A stretch of DNA of 31,005 nt from Bacteroidales bacterium (GTDB lineage: Bacteria; Bacteroidota; Bacteroidia; Bacteroidales; F082): assembly GCA_900771045.1 (NCBI GenBank), contig CAAGMM010000123.1:1-31005 (forward strand), given 5' to 3'. Each line of letters opens with the position of its first letter. Within the stretch, counting starts at the first letter, position 1. The notes below the pieces were generated by a model that saw nothing but the letters and a program-made list of their open reading frames with translations, did no database searches and was not told the origin of the DNA. Position numbers and translations under genes: made by a program. Below are positions 7,329-14,093 of this stretch, piece by piece.

Positions 7329-8297
7329 TTAATCCATTGTTTGTGAAGGCATTTGCGACAATTCCAATATCTCATCGTATTCTTCGGGCGTTATATCGTT
7401 GAAGAAGAAGTGAATCGGGTTGACCGGCCTGCCGTTCTTTATCACTTCGTAATGTAAATGCGGAGCCGTTGATTTCCCGGAGTTCCCCATAAGTGCGACT
7501 TCCTGACCCCTCCTTATCTTTTCCCCCGCCTTTACCTCGGCCTTGCTGATGTGCGCATATCTCGTCTTGTAGCCGAAACCATGGTCGATTATGACATAAT
7601 TGCCGTAACCGACATCCGATTTGACCACTTTTTCGACGACGCCGTCGCCTGTTGCATAAATAGGCGTCCCGACAGGCCCGCTGAAGTCGAGGCCGGCGTG
7701 AAATTTCAACACTTTGTATATTGGGTCTGTCCTGTGTCCAAAACCGGAACTCAGCCTCCGTATATCCGTGCCACGCACAGGCATAATGGCCGGAATCGAG
7801 GAAAGCATCTCGCTCTTGTTCGTTATCATATCCGCTATCGTGTCAAACGACTTCGACTGCACTAATATCCTTTGTGAAATCACTTCAATTCTGTCATATA
7901 TCGCCTTCACTCTCGCAGAATTCGCATAACCGCTCATAGGCAGACGTTTACCTGTTTTTACGACAGGTAATCTTTTTTCTCGCGGCACCGGTTTCGATTC
8001 AAACATCACTCTGTATATGTTGTCGTCGCGATCCTGCATATCAGCCAAAACGACATCCATCTCGTCAAGTTTGTCGTTCAAGATGTCATATTGAAATCGA
8101 AGATAGGCATTCTCCTTCTCCAACATTTTTTCTCTCGGAGAACCTAAAAAAGACTTGAACAAGACGAAAAAAAGGAGTCCGAACACGCCGGCAGTCAAAA
8201 GAAACATCAAAAGACCTCCGATACGCCGTCCTATAGAAGTCCGATATTCCTCAAACTTCAGGGTAGAACTGTTAAATATGAACTTTTTTTTAGCCAA
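7329..8297 (-). CDS. M23-family peptidoglycan endopeptidase, membrane-anchored
   Basis: 322 residues. A short basic cytoplasmic N-terminus is followed by one membrane segment (about 28-50), a coiled-coil-prone stretch (55-90) and a C-terminal LytM/M23 domain (about 180-300). Zinc ligands are visible as His200-x3-Asp204 (H-A-G-L-D) and His280-x-His282 (H-L-H), with His249 (Y-A-H) as the catalytic partner, so the enzyme looks active. The family cuts peptide cross-links in peptidoglycan and acts in the periplasm. The gene diverges from alaS across 96 bases, and the MerR gene follows on the same strand. I recall this alaS / M23 / MerR arrangement from other Bacteroidota, which fits conserved core synteny. 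Confidence 0.93.
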   Translation of the reverse strand: MAKKKFIFNSSTLKFEEYRTSIGRRIGGLLMFLLTAGVFGLLFFVLFKSFLGSPREKMLEKENAYLRFQYDILNDKLDEMDVVLADMQDRDDNIYRVMFESKPVPREKRLPVVKTGKRLPMSGYANSARVKAIYDRIEVISQRILVQSKSFDTIADMITNKSEMLSSIPAIMPVRGTDIRRLSSGFGHRTDPIYKVLKFHAGLDFSGPVGTPIYATGDGVVEKVVKSDVGYGNYVIIDHGFGYKTRYAHISKAEVKAGEKIRRGQEVALMGNSGKSTAPHLHYEVIKNGRPVNPIHFFFNDITPEEYDEILELSQMPSQTMD

Positions 8298-8325
8298 AAT
8301 GAGAATTTATTCCTATTTTATTCTG

Positions 8326-8333
8326 CAAAAATA
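8326..8333 (-). promoter_or_regulatory. Candidate -7 box TATTTTTG for the M23-MerR genes
   Basis: On the minus strand TATTTTTG fits TAnnTTTG and ends 28 bases before the M23 start codon. No -33 TTG is seen at the expected spacing, so this is tentative. It is 12 bases away from the plus-strand alaS box, so the two promoters would lie back to back. Confidence 0.4.
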
Positions 8334-8345
8334 ATAATTTTAGAT

Positions 8346-8353
8346 TAAATTTG
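8346..8353 (+). promoter_or_regulatory. Candidate -7 box TAAATTTG for alaS
   Basis: TAAATTTG fits the TAnnTTTG consensus and ends 40 bases before the alaS ATG. The -33 element is weak. Confidence 0.5.
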
Positions 8354-8393
8354 CAGTCTTTTTAGAAGGAAAAAGATTAAAAAAATATATACA

Positions 8394-11021
8394 ATGTTAA
8401 CTGCCAACGAAATACGTGAAAAATTTTTAAGTTTTTTTGAATCAAAACGGCATCTTATCGTGCCGTCGTCACCAATCGTGGTCAAAAACGACCCAACGCT
8501 GATGTTCACCAACGCCGGTATGAACCAGTTTAAGGATATTTTCCTCGGCAATAAGGCTCCGAAGACGCCTCGCGCCACAGATGTCCAAAAATGCCTGAGA
8601 GTCAGTGGGAAACACAACGACCTTGAGGAAGTCGGACACGACACTTACCATCATACGATGTTCGAGATGATGGGAAACTGGTCGTTCGGCGACTATTTCA
8701 AAGAAGACGCCATCGCCTGGGCTTGGGAATTTCTGACGGAAGTCATCGGCCTTGACAAAGACCGCCTGTACGTAACCGTTTTCGGCGGTGATGAGAAAGA
8801 CGAACTCGGCATCGACACCGAAGCCTACGACTTCTGGAAGAAGCATATCGACGAATCGAGGATAATCTACGGAAATAAAAAGGATAATTTCTGGGAGATG
8901 GGCGAACAGGGTCCCTGCGGGCCTTGCTCCGAAATACACATCGACATCCGCGACGACGAAGAACGTAAAGCCGTCAACGGAAGAGACCTCGTCAACAAAG
9001 ACAACCCGGAAGTCATCGAGATATGGAACCTCGTCTTTATGCAGTTCAACAGGCTCGCAAACGGCACACTCGTCAGCCTTCCCGCCTGCCACGTCGATAC
9101 CGGGATGGGCTTCGAACGCCTCGTCAGAGTGGTTCAGGGTAAAAAATCCAATTACGACACCGACGTCTTCCAACCCATCATAAGCAAAATAGCCTCAGTC
9201 TCGGGATTCAAATACGGCGGAGACGAAAAACGCGACATCGCGATGCGCGTCATTGCCGACCACCTCAGAGCCGTCTCGTTCGCCATCACCGACGGACAAC
9301 TGCCGTCGAACAACGGAGCCGGATACGTCATCAGACGCGTCCTGCGCCGCGCCGTGCGTTACGGATTCACATTCCTCAACCTCAACGAACCTTTCGTCTT
9401 TAACCTGCTCCCCACACTCGTCGAAGAAATGGGCGGACAATATCCCGAACTTAAAACACAACAACAACTCGTCTCAAAAGTCATATTTGAAGAAGAATCG
9501 TCATTCCTGCGCACTTTGTCCCAGGGAATACGCCGGTTCGAGGCATATATCGAACAAAAAGACAAGAAAATCATCGACGGCGACTTCGCTTTCGAACTTT
9601 TCGACACTTACGGCTTTCCCATCGACCTCACCAACCTTATGGCGGCGGAAAAAGGACTCTCCGTCGATATGGAAGGCTTCAAAAAAAACCTCGAAGCACA
9701 GAAAAACCGCTCCCGCAAAGCCGCCGAAAAAGTGTCGGGAGACTGGGTGATGGTGAACGAAAACACGACGACGGTCTTCACCGGCTACGAAAAAACCGAA
9801 GAAACGGCGAAAATAGTCCGTTTCCGCGAAGTGGCCGCGAAAAACAAGAAACATTTTGAAATCGTCTTAGACAAAACGCCTTTTTATGCGGAAATGGGAG
9901 GCCAGGTCGGCGATACGGGAACCATTTCGTCATCTGATGAGACAATACGGATTCTCAACACCGTCAAGGAAAACGACCTCATCATCCATATTGCGGATAT
10001 ACTTCCGGAAAATCCCGAAAACGAGTTTCACGCCGTGGTTGATAAAGACCGCCGCAACCGCATCGAGGCCAACCACACCGCCACCCACCTTATGCACGCC
10101 GCCCTGCGCCAAGTCCTCGGCACGCACGTCGAACAAAAAGGCTCGCTCGTCAACGACGAACGACTCCGCTTCGACTTCAGCCACTTCGCAAAAATGACGG
10201 AAGACGAAATCCGCCAAGTCGAAAACGTCGTCAACAGAAAGATACGCGAAGACCTCAAAAACGAAACCGCCGCTGACGTTCCCGTCGAAAAGGCGAAGGA
10301 AATGGGCGCTATGGCGCTGTTCGGGGAAAAATACGGCGACAAGGTCCGCGTCGTGACGTTTGGCGAAGACTTCTCACGCGAACTGTGTGGAGGCACGCAC
10401 GCGGCATCGACGGGACGCATCGGAGTCTTCAAAATTCTGTCGGAAAGTGCCATCGCAGCCGGGATAAGGCGTATTGAAGCCGTCACAGGAGAAGCTGTGA
10501 CAGACTATCTCAACGACCAAATCGAACAGATAACGAAAATCAGGGAAATCGTCAAGACACCGGATGTCGTCAAAGCCGTTGAAGCACTTTCATCGCAAAA
10601 CGCCGCGCTTCAGAAGAAAATCGAATCGATGATGCAGGAAAAGGCCGAGGCAGACGCAGATAATCTTCTTGAGAAAGCCACCGCTTCCGGCGACTTCAAA
10701 ATCGTCATCGCGACACAAAACACCGACGTCAATCAGATGAAGAACATCGCCACGGCCATCAGCGGCAAAGACAAGAACGCGATTGTCCTGCTCAGCGGCA
10801 TCAACGACGGAAAACCGTCAATATGCTTGGCGTTACCGCAAATTTTCGTTGACACACGCAACATCGACGCACCTTCACTGATTCGCCTCGCAGCCAAGGA
10901 AATACAAGGCGGAGGCGGCGGACAAAAGACGCTCGCCACAGCCGGGGGGAAAAATCCGAATGGCCTTGAAAACGCCGTCAACATACTGAAAAATAAAATT
11001 TTTGATTCTTTTTCTATGTGA
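8394..11021 (+). CDS. alaS: Alanine--tRNA ligase
   Basis: 875 residues, full length for the family. It charges tRNA-Ala in the cytoplasm. The N-terminal class II catalytic core begins A-N-E-I-R-E-K-F-L-S-F-F and contains F-T-N-A-G-M-N-Q-F-K-D, H-H-T-M-F-E-M-M-G-N-W-S-F-G-D-Y-F-K and D-T-G-M-G-F-E-R-L. The editing domain shows the zinc-binding N-H-T-A-T-H near residue 560 and the C-G-G-T-H signature near 663. The C-terminal DHHA1 region ends with a glycine-rich G-G-G-G-G-Q segment near 840. No catalytic residue appears missing. It is followed after 44 bases by an unrelated lipoprotein gene that has its own promoter-like box. Confidence 0.98.
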   Translation: MLTANEIREKFLSFFESKRHLIVPSSPIVVKNDPTLMFTNAGMNQFKDIFLGNKAPKTPRATDVQKCLRVSGKHNDLEEVGHDTYHHTMFEMMGNWSFGDYFKEDAIAWAWEFLTEVIGLDKDRLYVTVFGGDEKDELGIDTEAYDFWKKHIDESRIIYGNKKDNFWEMGEQGPCGPCSEIHIDIRDDEERKAVNGRDLVNKDNPEVIEIWNLVFMQFNRLANGTLVSLPACHVDTGMGFERLVRVVQGKKSNYDTDVFQPIISKIASVSGFKYGGDEKRDIAMRVIADHLRAVSFAITDGQLPSNNGAGYVIRRVLRRAVRYGFTFLNLNEPFVFNLLPTLVEEMGGQYPELKTQQQLVSKVIFEEESSFLRTLSQGIRRFEAYIEQKDKKIIDGDFAFELFDTYGFPIDLTNLMAAEKGLSVDMEGFKKNLEAQKNRSRKAAEKVSGDWVMVNENTTTVFTGYEKTEETAKIVRFREVAAKNKKHFEIVLDKTPFYAEMGGQVGDTGTISSSDETIRILNTVKENDLIIHIADILPENPENEFHAVVDKDRRNRIEANHTATHLMHAALRQVLGTHVEQKGSLVNDERLRFDFSHFAKMTEDEIRQVENVVNRKIREDLKNETAADVPVEKAKEMGAMALFGEKYGDKVRVVTFGEDFSRELCGGTHAASTGRIGVFKILSESAIAAGIRRIEAVTGEAVTDYLNDQIEQITKIREIVKTPDVVKAVEALSSQNAALQKKIESMMQEKAEADADNLLEKATASGDFKIVIATQNTDVNQMKNIATAISGKDKNAIVLLSGINDGKPSICLALPQIFVDTRNIDAPSLIRLAAKEIQGGGGGQKTLATAGGKNPNGLENAVNILKNKIFDSFSM

Positions 11022-11037
11022 TTTAGATTATTTTTTG

Positions 11038-11045
11038 TAACTTTG
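11038..11045 (+). promoter_or_regulatory. -7 box TAACTTTG upstream of the lipoprotein gene
   Basis: TAACTTTG is a perfect TAnnTTTG match 20 bases upstream of the GTG start at 11066, in the 44-base gap after alaS. The -33 region is not obvious. It would drive the lipoprotein and PorT-like pair. Confidence 0.6.
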
Positions 11046-11065
11046 TATTTCAGTTTTTCATAAAA

Positions 11066-11752
11066 GTGAGAAAGTTTGTACATATAGTGTTGTCGTTTTT
11101 GATGTTTACATTGATTTTTAGTTGCACTAAAAATGATGAAACAACGATAGTTTTCTTGGGGGAAGAAGAGTATATCAGCGATTACTCCGAAGTGATACCG
11201 TCTTTCATCGCACGGACCGACACCGCCCTTCAGACTCACGACTTTTACCTTGACTCCGTGGAGAAAGTCATGTGTAATATCCTTGAAAAGCCGAATATGC
11301 CGGAAGGATATATACCGGCTGACATTGAAGGCAACTATACCGTTTCACCAAAAACAAGAGTTAAGTCTAATTATGCGTTTTGGCCGCTTTCTGTCACCGA
11401 ACCCGATTTCGAATTCTCGTTTTCATCACAACATAATGGGATTTGCGGGTATTACATAGATGAAGCCGGCAACCAGCACTCCATCGACACCGTCTTCGTC
11501 AGAGGCTATAACAAAGGTGTCACTGCTTATTTCATAGAGGAAAAAACGGTGCAGCAGCAGTCATATAACACATACATCAAACGCGCGGTATTAGTCGCCG
11601 GCACCATCTGCGACGAAGGTATAGAAAATATGTGTTATTTCACCGTTGTCCTTGATGCAAAAGATGATTCACAAGGTGCGATAGACAATCTCCCAATAGG
11701 GACTTATTTTATTTATAAAGACGGCGACAGTCTTGCTCAAAGAATCTTGTAA
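11066..11752 (+). CDS. Predicted lipoprotein of unknown function
   Basis: 228 residues, starting at GTG (11066); no in-frame ATG lies upstream before the promoter box. The N-terminus is a lipoprotein signal with lipobox L-I-F-S-C (Cys20), so the mature protein should be lipid-anchored in the envelope. The rest is a mixed beta-rich protein with W-P-L-S-V and G-Y-Y-I-D-E-A-G-N segments. I do not recognise a domain. The next gene starts 11 bases later and encodes a PorT-like beta-barrel, so the pair probably forms a two-gene operon. In Bacteroidota such lipoprotein/outer-membrane-protein pairs often act together, but that is inference here. Confidence 0.8.
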   Translation: MRKFVHIVLSFLMFTLIFSCTKNDETTIVFLGEEEYISDYSEVIPSFIARTDTALQTHDFYLDSVEKVMCNILEKPNMPEGYIPADIEGNYTVSPKTRVKSNYAFWPLSVTEPDFEFSFSSQHNGICGYYIDEAGNQHSIDTVFVRGYNKGVTAYFIEEKTVQQQSYNTYIKRAVLVAGTICDEGIENMCYFTVVLDAKDDSQGAIDNLPIGTYFIYKDGDSLAQRIL

Positions 11753-11763
11753 AAAATGATGCG

Positions 11764-12552
11764 ATGAAGAAGATTTTTTTAGTCATATTCATAATCTCTA
11801 TATGTTTCGATTGTGCCGTTGCTCAGATGAATGCCAGACACAAATCACGCAGGCAGACTAAAGAAATTAACCCCGCTATGGTTTTAGGTGTCAAAGGCGG
11901 CGGCGACATCGCCACGATGAAATATACATACGACAAAGTCAGCGACTTGTCCAAAAGCACTGTGCGCCCCGCGTTTGGTGTCTTTCTTGAAATACTGGTG
12001 CATAAATATTTCTCAATCCAACCCGAAGTCATGTATATGGGACGCGGAATGTCGGCATCATACACTTACAAACAAGACTATCACGTTGATTATAACATTA
12101 GATCGAACTACACCGACTTGCGGCTTCTTTTTATCGAGAAATATCCGCTCGGAAATACAATACCCTTTATCTTTGTTGCCCCGGACGTGGCTCTCCGCCT
12201 CGGTGGAGAGATATCTGTCAAACAAAATGGTCTTGAAATTCCGGAAGCTACTGTTGATATAGGTAAATCCAATATGAATTCTTTCGATTTCGGAGTATTG
12301 GTCGGAGCCGGCGTAAGCCATTATTTCGTGTTTCGGACATTCAGCATTGCAGCCAAAATCGAAGTGGGATATAATTTCGGATTGATAGACAACTTCTCTT
12401 CTATGGAACATGATGAAACGGCTATACCGACGAATGTTTACGCCTATAAACATCACGGCGAACGCTTCAACAGAAGCCTTGAACTTATGATAAGCATAGG
12501 CGTACCACTCAAATCCAAAAGCAAAGACTGCTACGGATTCGGGAAATGGTAA
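11764..12552 (+). CDS. PorT-family outer-membrane beta-barrel protein
   Basis: 262 residues. A signal peptide (about 1-20, ending C-A-V-A-Q) is followed by a beta-barrel-like pattern of alternating hydrophobic strands: L-G-V-K-G-G-G-D-I-A near residue 42, F-S-I-Q-P-E-V-M-Y-M-G-R-G near 89, and F-G-V-L-V-G-A-G-V-S-H-Y-F near 177. The words F-S-I-Q-P-E and G-V-K-G-G are typical of the PorT/OMP beta-barrel family common in Bacteroidota. The function is unknown; it is not clearly the T9SS component PorT itself. It is probably co-transcribed with the upstream lipoprotein. Its stop lies 5 bases from the convergent rdgB stop, and I see no terminator hairpin between them. Confidence 0.8.
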   Translation: MKKIFLVIFIISICFDCAVAQMNARHKSRRQTKEINPAMVLGVKGGGDIATMKYTYDKVSDLSKSTVRPAFGVFLEILVHKYFSIQPEVMYMGRGMSASYTYKQDYHVDYNIRSNYTDLRLLFIEKYPLGNTIPFIFVAPDVALRLGGEISVKQNGLEIPEATVDIGKSNMNSFDFGVLVGAGVSHYFVFRTFSIAAKIEVGYNFGLIDNFSSMEHDETAIPTNVYAYKHHGERFNRSLELMISIGVPLKSKSKDCYGFGKW

Positions 12553-12557
12553 CGATA

Positions 12558-13136
12558 TTATTTCACGCCGTTTAGAAAGTCAACGAGTTTACGCGTAGCC
12601 ATTCCTCTGTGGCTTATCTTGTTTTTGACATCGGAAGCCATCTCGGCAAAGGTCTCGTTATAACCTTCCGGACGAAATATCGGATCATAACCGAAGCCGG
12701 CGTCACCGTGTATCTCAGTCGTTATCACGCCATCAACACTGCCCTCGAAAAAATACCGCTGCCCGTCCATATTGAGGCAGATTACAGTACGGAAACGAGC
12801 CTTACGGTTTTTAACGCCTGTCATCACACGCAGCATTTTCTCCACATTGTCGCGATAAGAACAACCTTCGCCCGCAAAACGCGCCGTATATACGCCTGGA
12901 GCCCCGTTTAACGCCTCTACTTCAAGCCCCGTGTCATCTGCAAAACAGTCAAAATTAAATTTTTTGAGGACATAATCCGCCTTGATTTGGGCATTCTCCC
13001 GCAAGGTCAAACTGTCCTCGACAATATCTTCCGTACAGCCTATCTCAGACAAGCCGACGACTTCAAAACCTTTTATGATTGACTTTATTTCTTCTAATTT
13101 GTGCAAATTATGCGACGCAAAAACGAGTTTTTTCAT
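12558..13136 (-). CDS. rdgB: Non-canonical purine NTP pyrophosphatase (RdgB/HAM1)
   Basis: 192 residues from the chosen start. The enzyme hydrolyses dITP, XTP and ITP to the monophosphates and keeps deaminated purines out of DNA. Family motifs are present: F-A-S-H-N-L-H-K-L-E-E-I (6-17) for substrate binding, F-A-D-D-T-G-L-E-V (65-73) and G-A-P-G-V-Y-T-A-R-F-A-G (78-89), then F-G-Y-D-P-I-F and S-H-R further on. I chose the start at 13136 because M-K-K-L-V-F-A-S-H-N is the usual N-terminus and this ATG overlaps the ung stop as ATGA (13133-13136). An upstream ATG at 13148 would add four residues. The pairing with ung joins two base-damage protection enzymes in one transcript. Confidence 0.95.
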   Translation of the reverse strand: MKKLVFASHNLHKLEEIKSIIKGFEVVGLSEIGCTEDIVEDSLTLRENAQIKADYVLKKFNFDCFADDTGLEVEALNGAPGVYTARFAGEGCSYRDNVEKMLRVMTGVKNRKARFRTVICLNMDGQRYFFEGSVDGVITTEIHGDAGFGYDPIFRPEGYNETFAEMASDVKNKISHRGMATRKLVDFLNGVK

Positions 13137-13816
13137 ATTAAATTCCAATTTATAGGTTTTATTCCGTTTTGTTCAAGATATTGATTGGTTTTTGAAAAAT
13201 GACGACAGCCGAAAAAGCCACGAGAAGCCGATAAAGGCGAAGGATGTACGCTTTTCAGGACAAGGTGTTTGGAAAGGTCTATCAAAGATTCCTTCGCGAT
13301 GGCGTAATTTCCCCAAAGGATGAAGACGAGATGCTCCTTCTTTTCTGAAAGGGCCTTTATAGCTGCGTCTGTGAATCTCGTCCAGCCTATACCAGCGTGC
13401 GAAGCGGCCTGATTAGCGCGTACAGTCAACGACGCGTTGAGCAATAAGACGCCTTCCTCCGCCCACTTTGAAAGATTGCCGCTTTTCGGCATATCCATGC
13501 CTATATCGTCGTGTAATTCCTTAGAAATATTACGAAGACTCGGCGGAAACATAACATTATCCGGCACGGAAAAAGCCAATCCGTGAGCCTGACCATCACC
13601 GTGATAAGGATCCTGACCTATTATCACAACTTTCACAGCATCAAACGGAGTTGAATTAAACGCATTGAATATCAATAAAGAAGGCGGATAGACGACATAT
13701 TTTTTCTTTTCCTCAAGAAGATTTTTTTTCAATTCGGAAAAATAATCGGCCTCAAACTGCGTTTTAAGTACTTGATACCATCCTTCTTCAATATCCGGTT
13801 TTCTGATTTGTGCCAT
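13133..13816 (-). CDS. ung: Uracil-DNA glycosylase, family 1
   Basis: 227 residues, standard length. It excises uracil from DNA. The catalytic water-activating motif G-Q-D-P-Y-H-G (67-73), the uracil pocket strand L-L-L-N-A-S-L-T-V (124-132) and the DNA-minor-groove loop H191-P-S-P-L-S-A are all intact. It is translationally coupled to rdgB through an ATGA overlap at 13133-13136. The gene diverges from a small lipoprotein gene; I see only a poor -7 match upstream. Confidence 0.97.
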   Translation of the reverse strand: MAQIRKPDIEEGWYQVLKTQFEADYFSELKKNLLEEKKKYVVYPPSLLIFNAFNSTPFDAVKVVIIGQDPYHGDGQAHGLAFSVPDNVMFPPSLRNISKELHDDIGMDMPKSGNLSKWAEEGVLLLNASLTVRANQAASHAGIGWTRFTDAAIKALSEKKEHLVFILWGNYAIAKESLIDLSKHLVLKSVHPSPLSASRGFFGCRHFSKTNQYLEQNGIKPINWNLI

Positions 13817-13855
13817 AAAAAAAATTTAATATGGCAAAATTCGGCAAAAAATGCG

Positions 13856-13863
13856 TACATTTG
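13856..13863 (+). promoter_or_regulatory. -7 box TACATTTG for the small lipoprotein gene
   Basis: TACATTTG fits TAnnTTTG perfectly and ends 35 bases upstream of the ATG at 13899. The -33 region is weak. It supports the small ORF being a real, separately transcribed gene. Confidence 0.55.
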
Positions 13864-13898
13864 TCATCGTTATAGAAAAATATTAAACTCAAAAAAAA

Positions 13899-14027
13899 AT
13901 GAAGACTAAAATTTTATTGATTATTGCGGTTTTTGGTTTTGTGATGTTGTTCACGTCGTGTAAAAGTTCCGAATCTTGTCCGGCATACGGTGATTACAGC
14001 AAGTATCAGATTGACAGAACCAAGTAG
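13899..14027 (+). CDS. 42-residue predicted lipoprotein
   Basis: A short ORF, 43 codons including TAG. The N-terminus K-T-K-I-L-L-I-I-A-V-F-G-F is a signal peptide ending in the lipobox L-F-T-S-C (Cys21). The mature part is only about 22 residues, K-S-S-E-S-C-P-A-Y-G-D-Y-S-K-Y-Q-I-D-R-T-K, and holds a second cysteine in a C-P-A-Y-G motif. A promoter-like TACATTTG box lies upstream, and an A-rich stretch directly precedes the ATG. I recall similar tiny lipoproteins with a C-x-A-Y-G motif in Bacteroidota, but assign no function. It converges on the T9SS protein gene, whose terminator lies 19 bases past this stop. Confidence 0.7.
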   Translation: MKTKILLIIAVFGFVMLFTSCKSSESCPAYGDYSKYQIDRTK

Positions 14028-14038
14028 AAGGTAACTAC

Positions 14039-14065
14039 AAAAAAAGGCATCTCTCTCGAGATGCC
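14039..14065 (-). terminator. Rho-independent terminator of the T9SS-secreted protein gene
   Basis: GGCATCTC (14046-14053) and GAGATGCC (14058-14065) form a perfect 8-base stem with a 4-base loop. On the minus strand the hairpin is followed by seven T (plus-strand A at 14039-14045), 28 bases past the stop of the 14094-17087 gene. On the plus strand no T-run follows. Confidence 0.85.
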
Positions 14066-14093
14066 TCCGAACCAAAATAACAAATATTATCGT

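Noticed and set aside
8469..9173. 234-codon minus-strand open frame inside alaS
   Set aside because: Antisense shadow of a highly conserved gene; no independent coding evidence.
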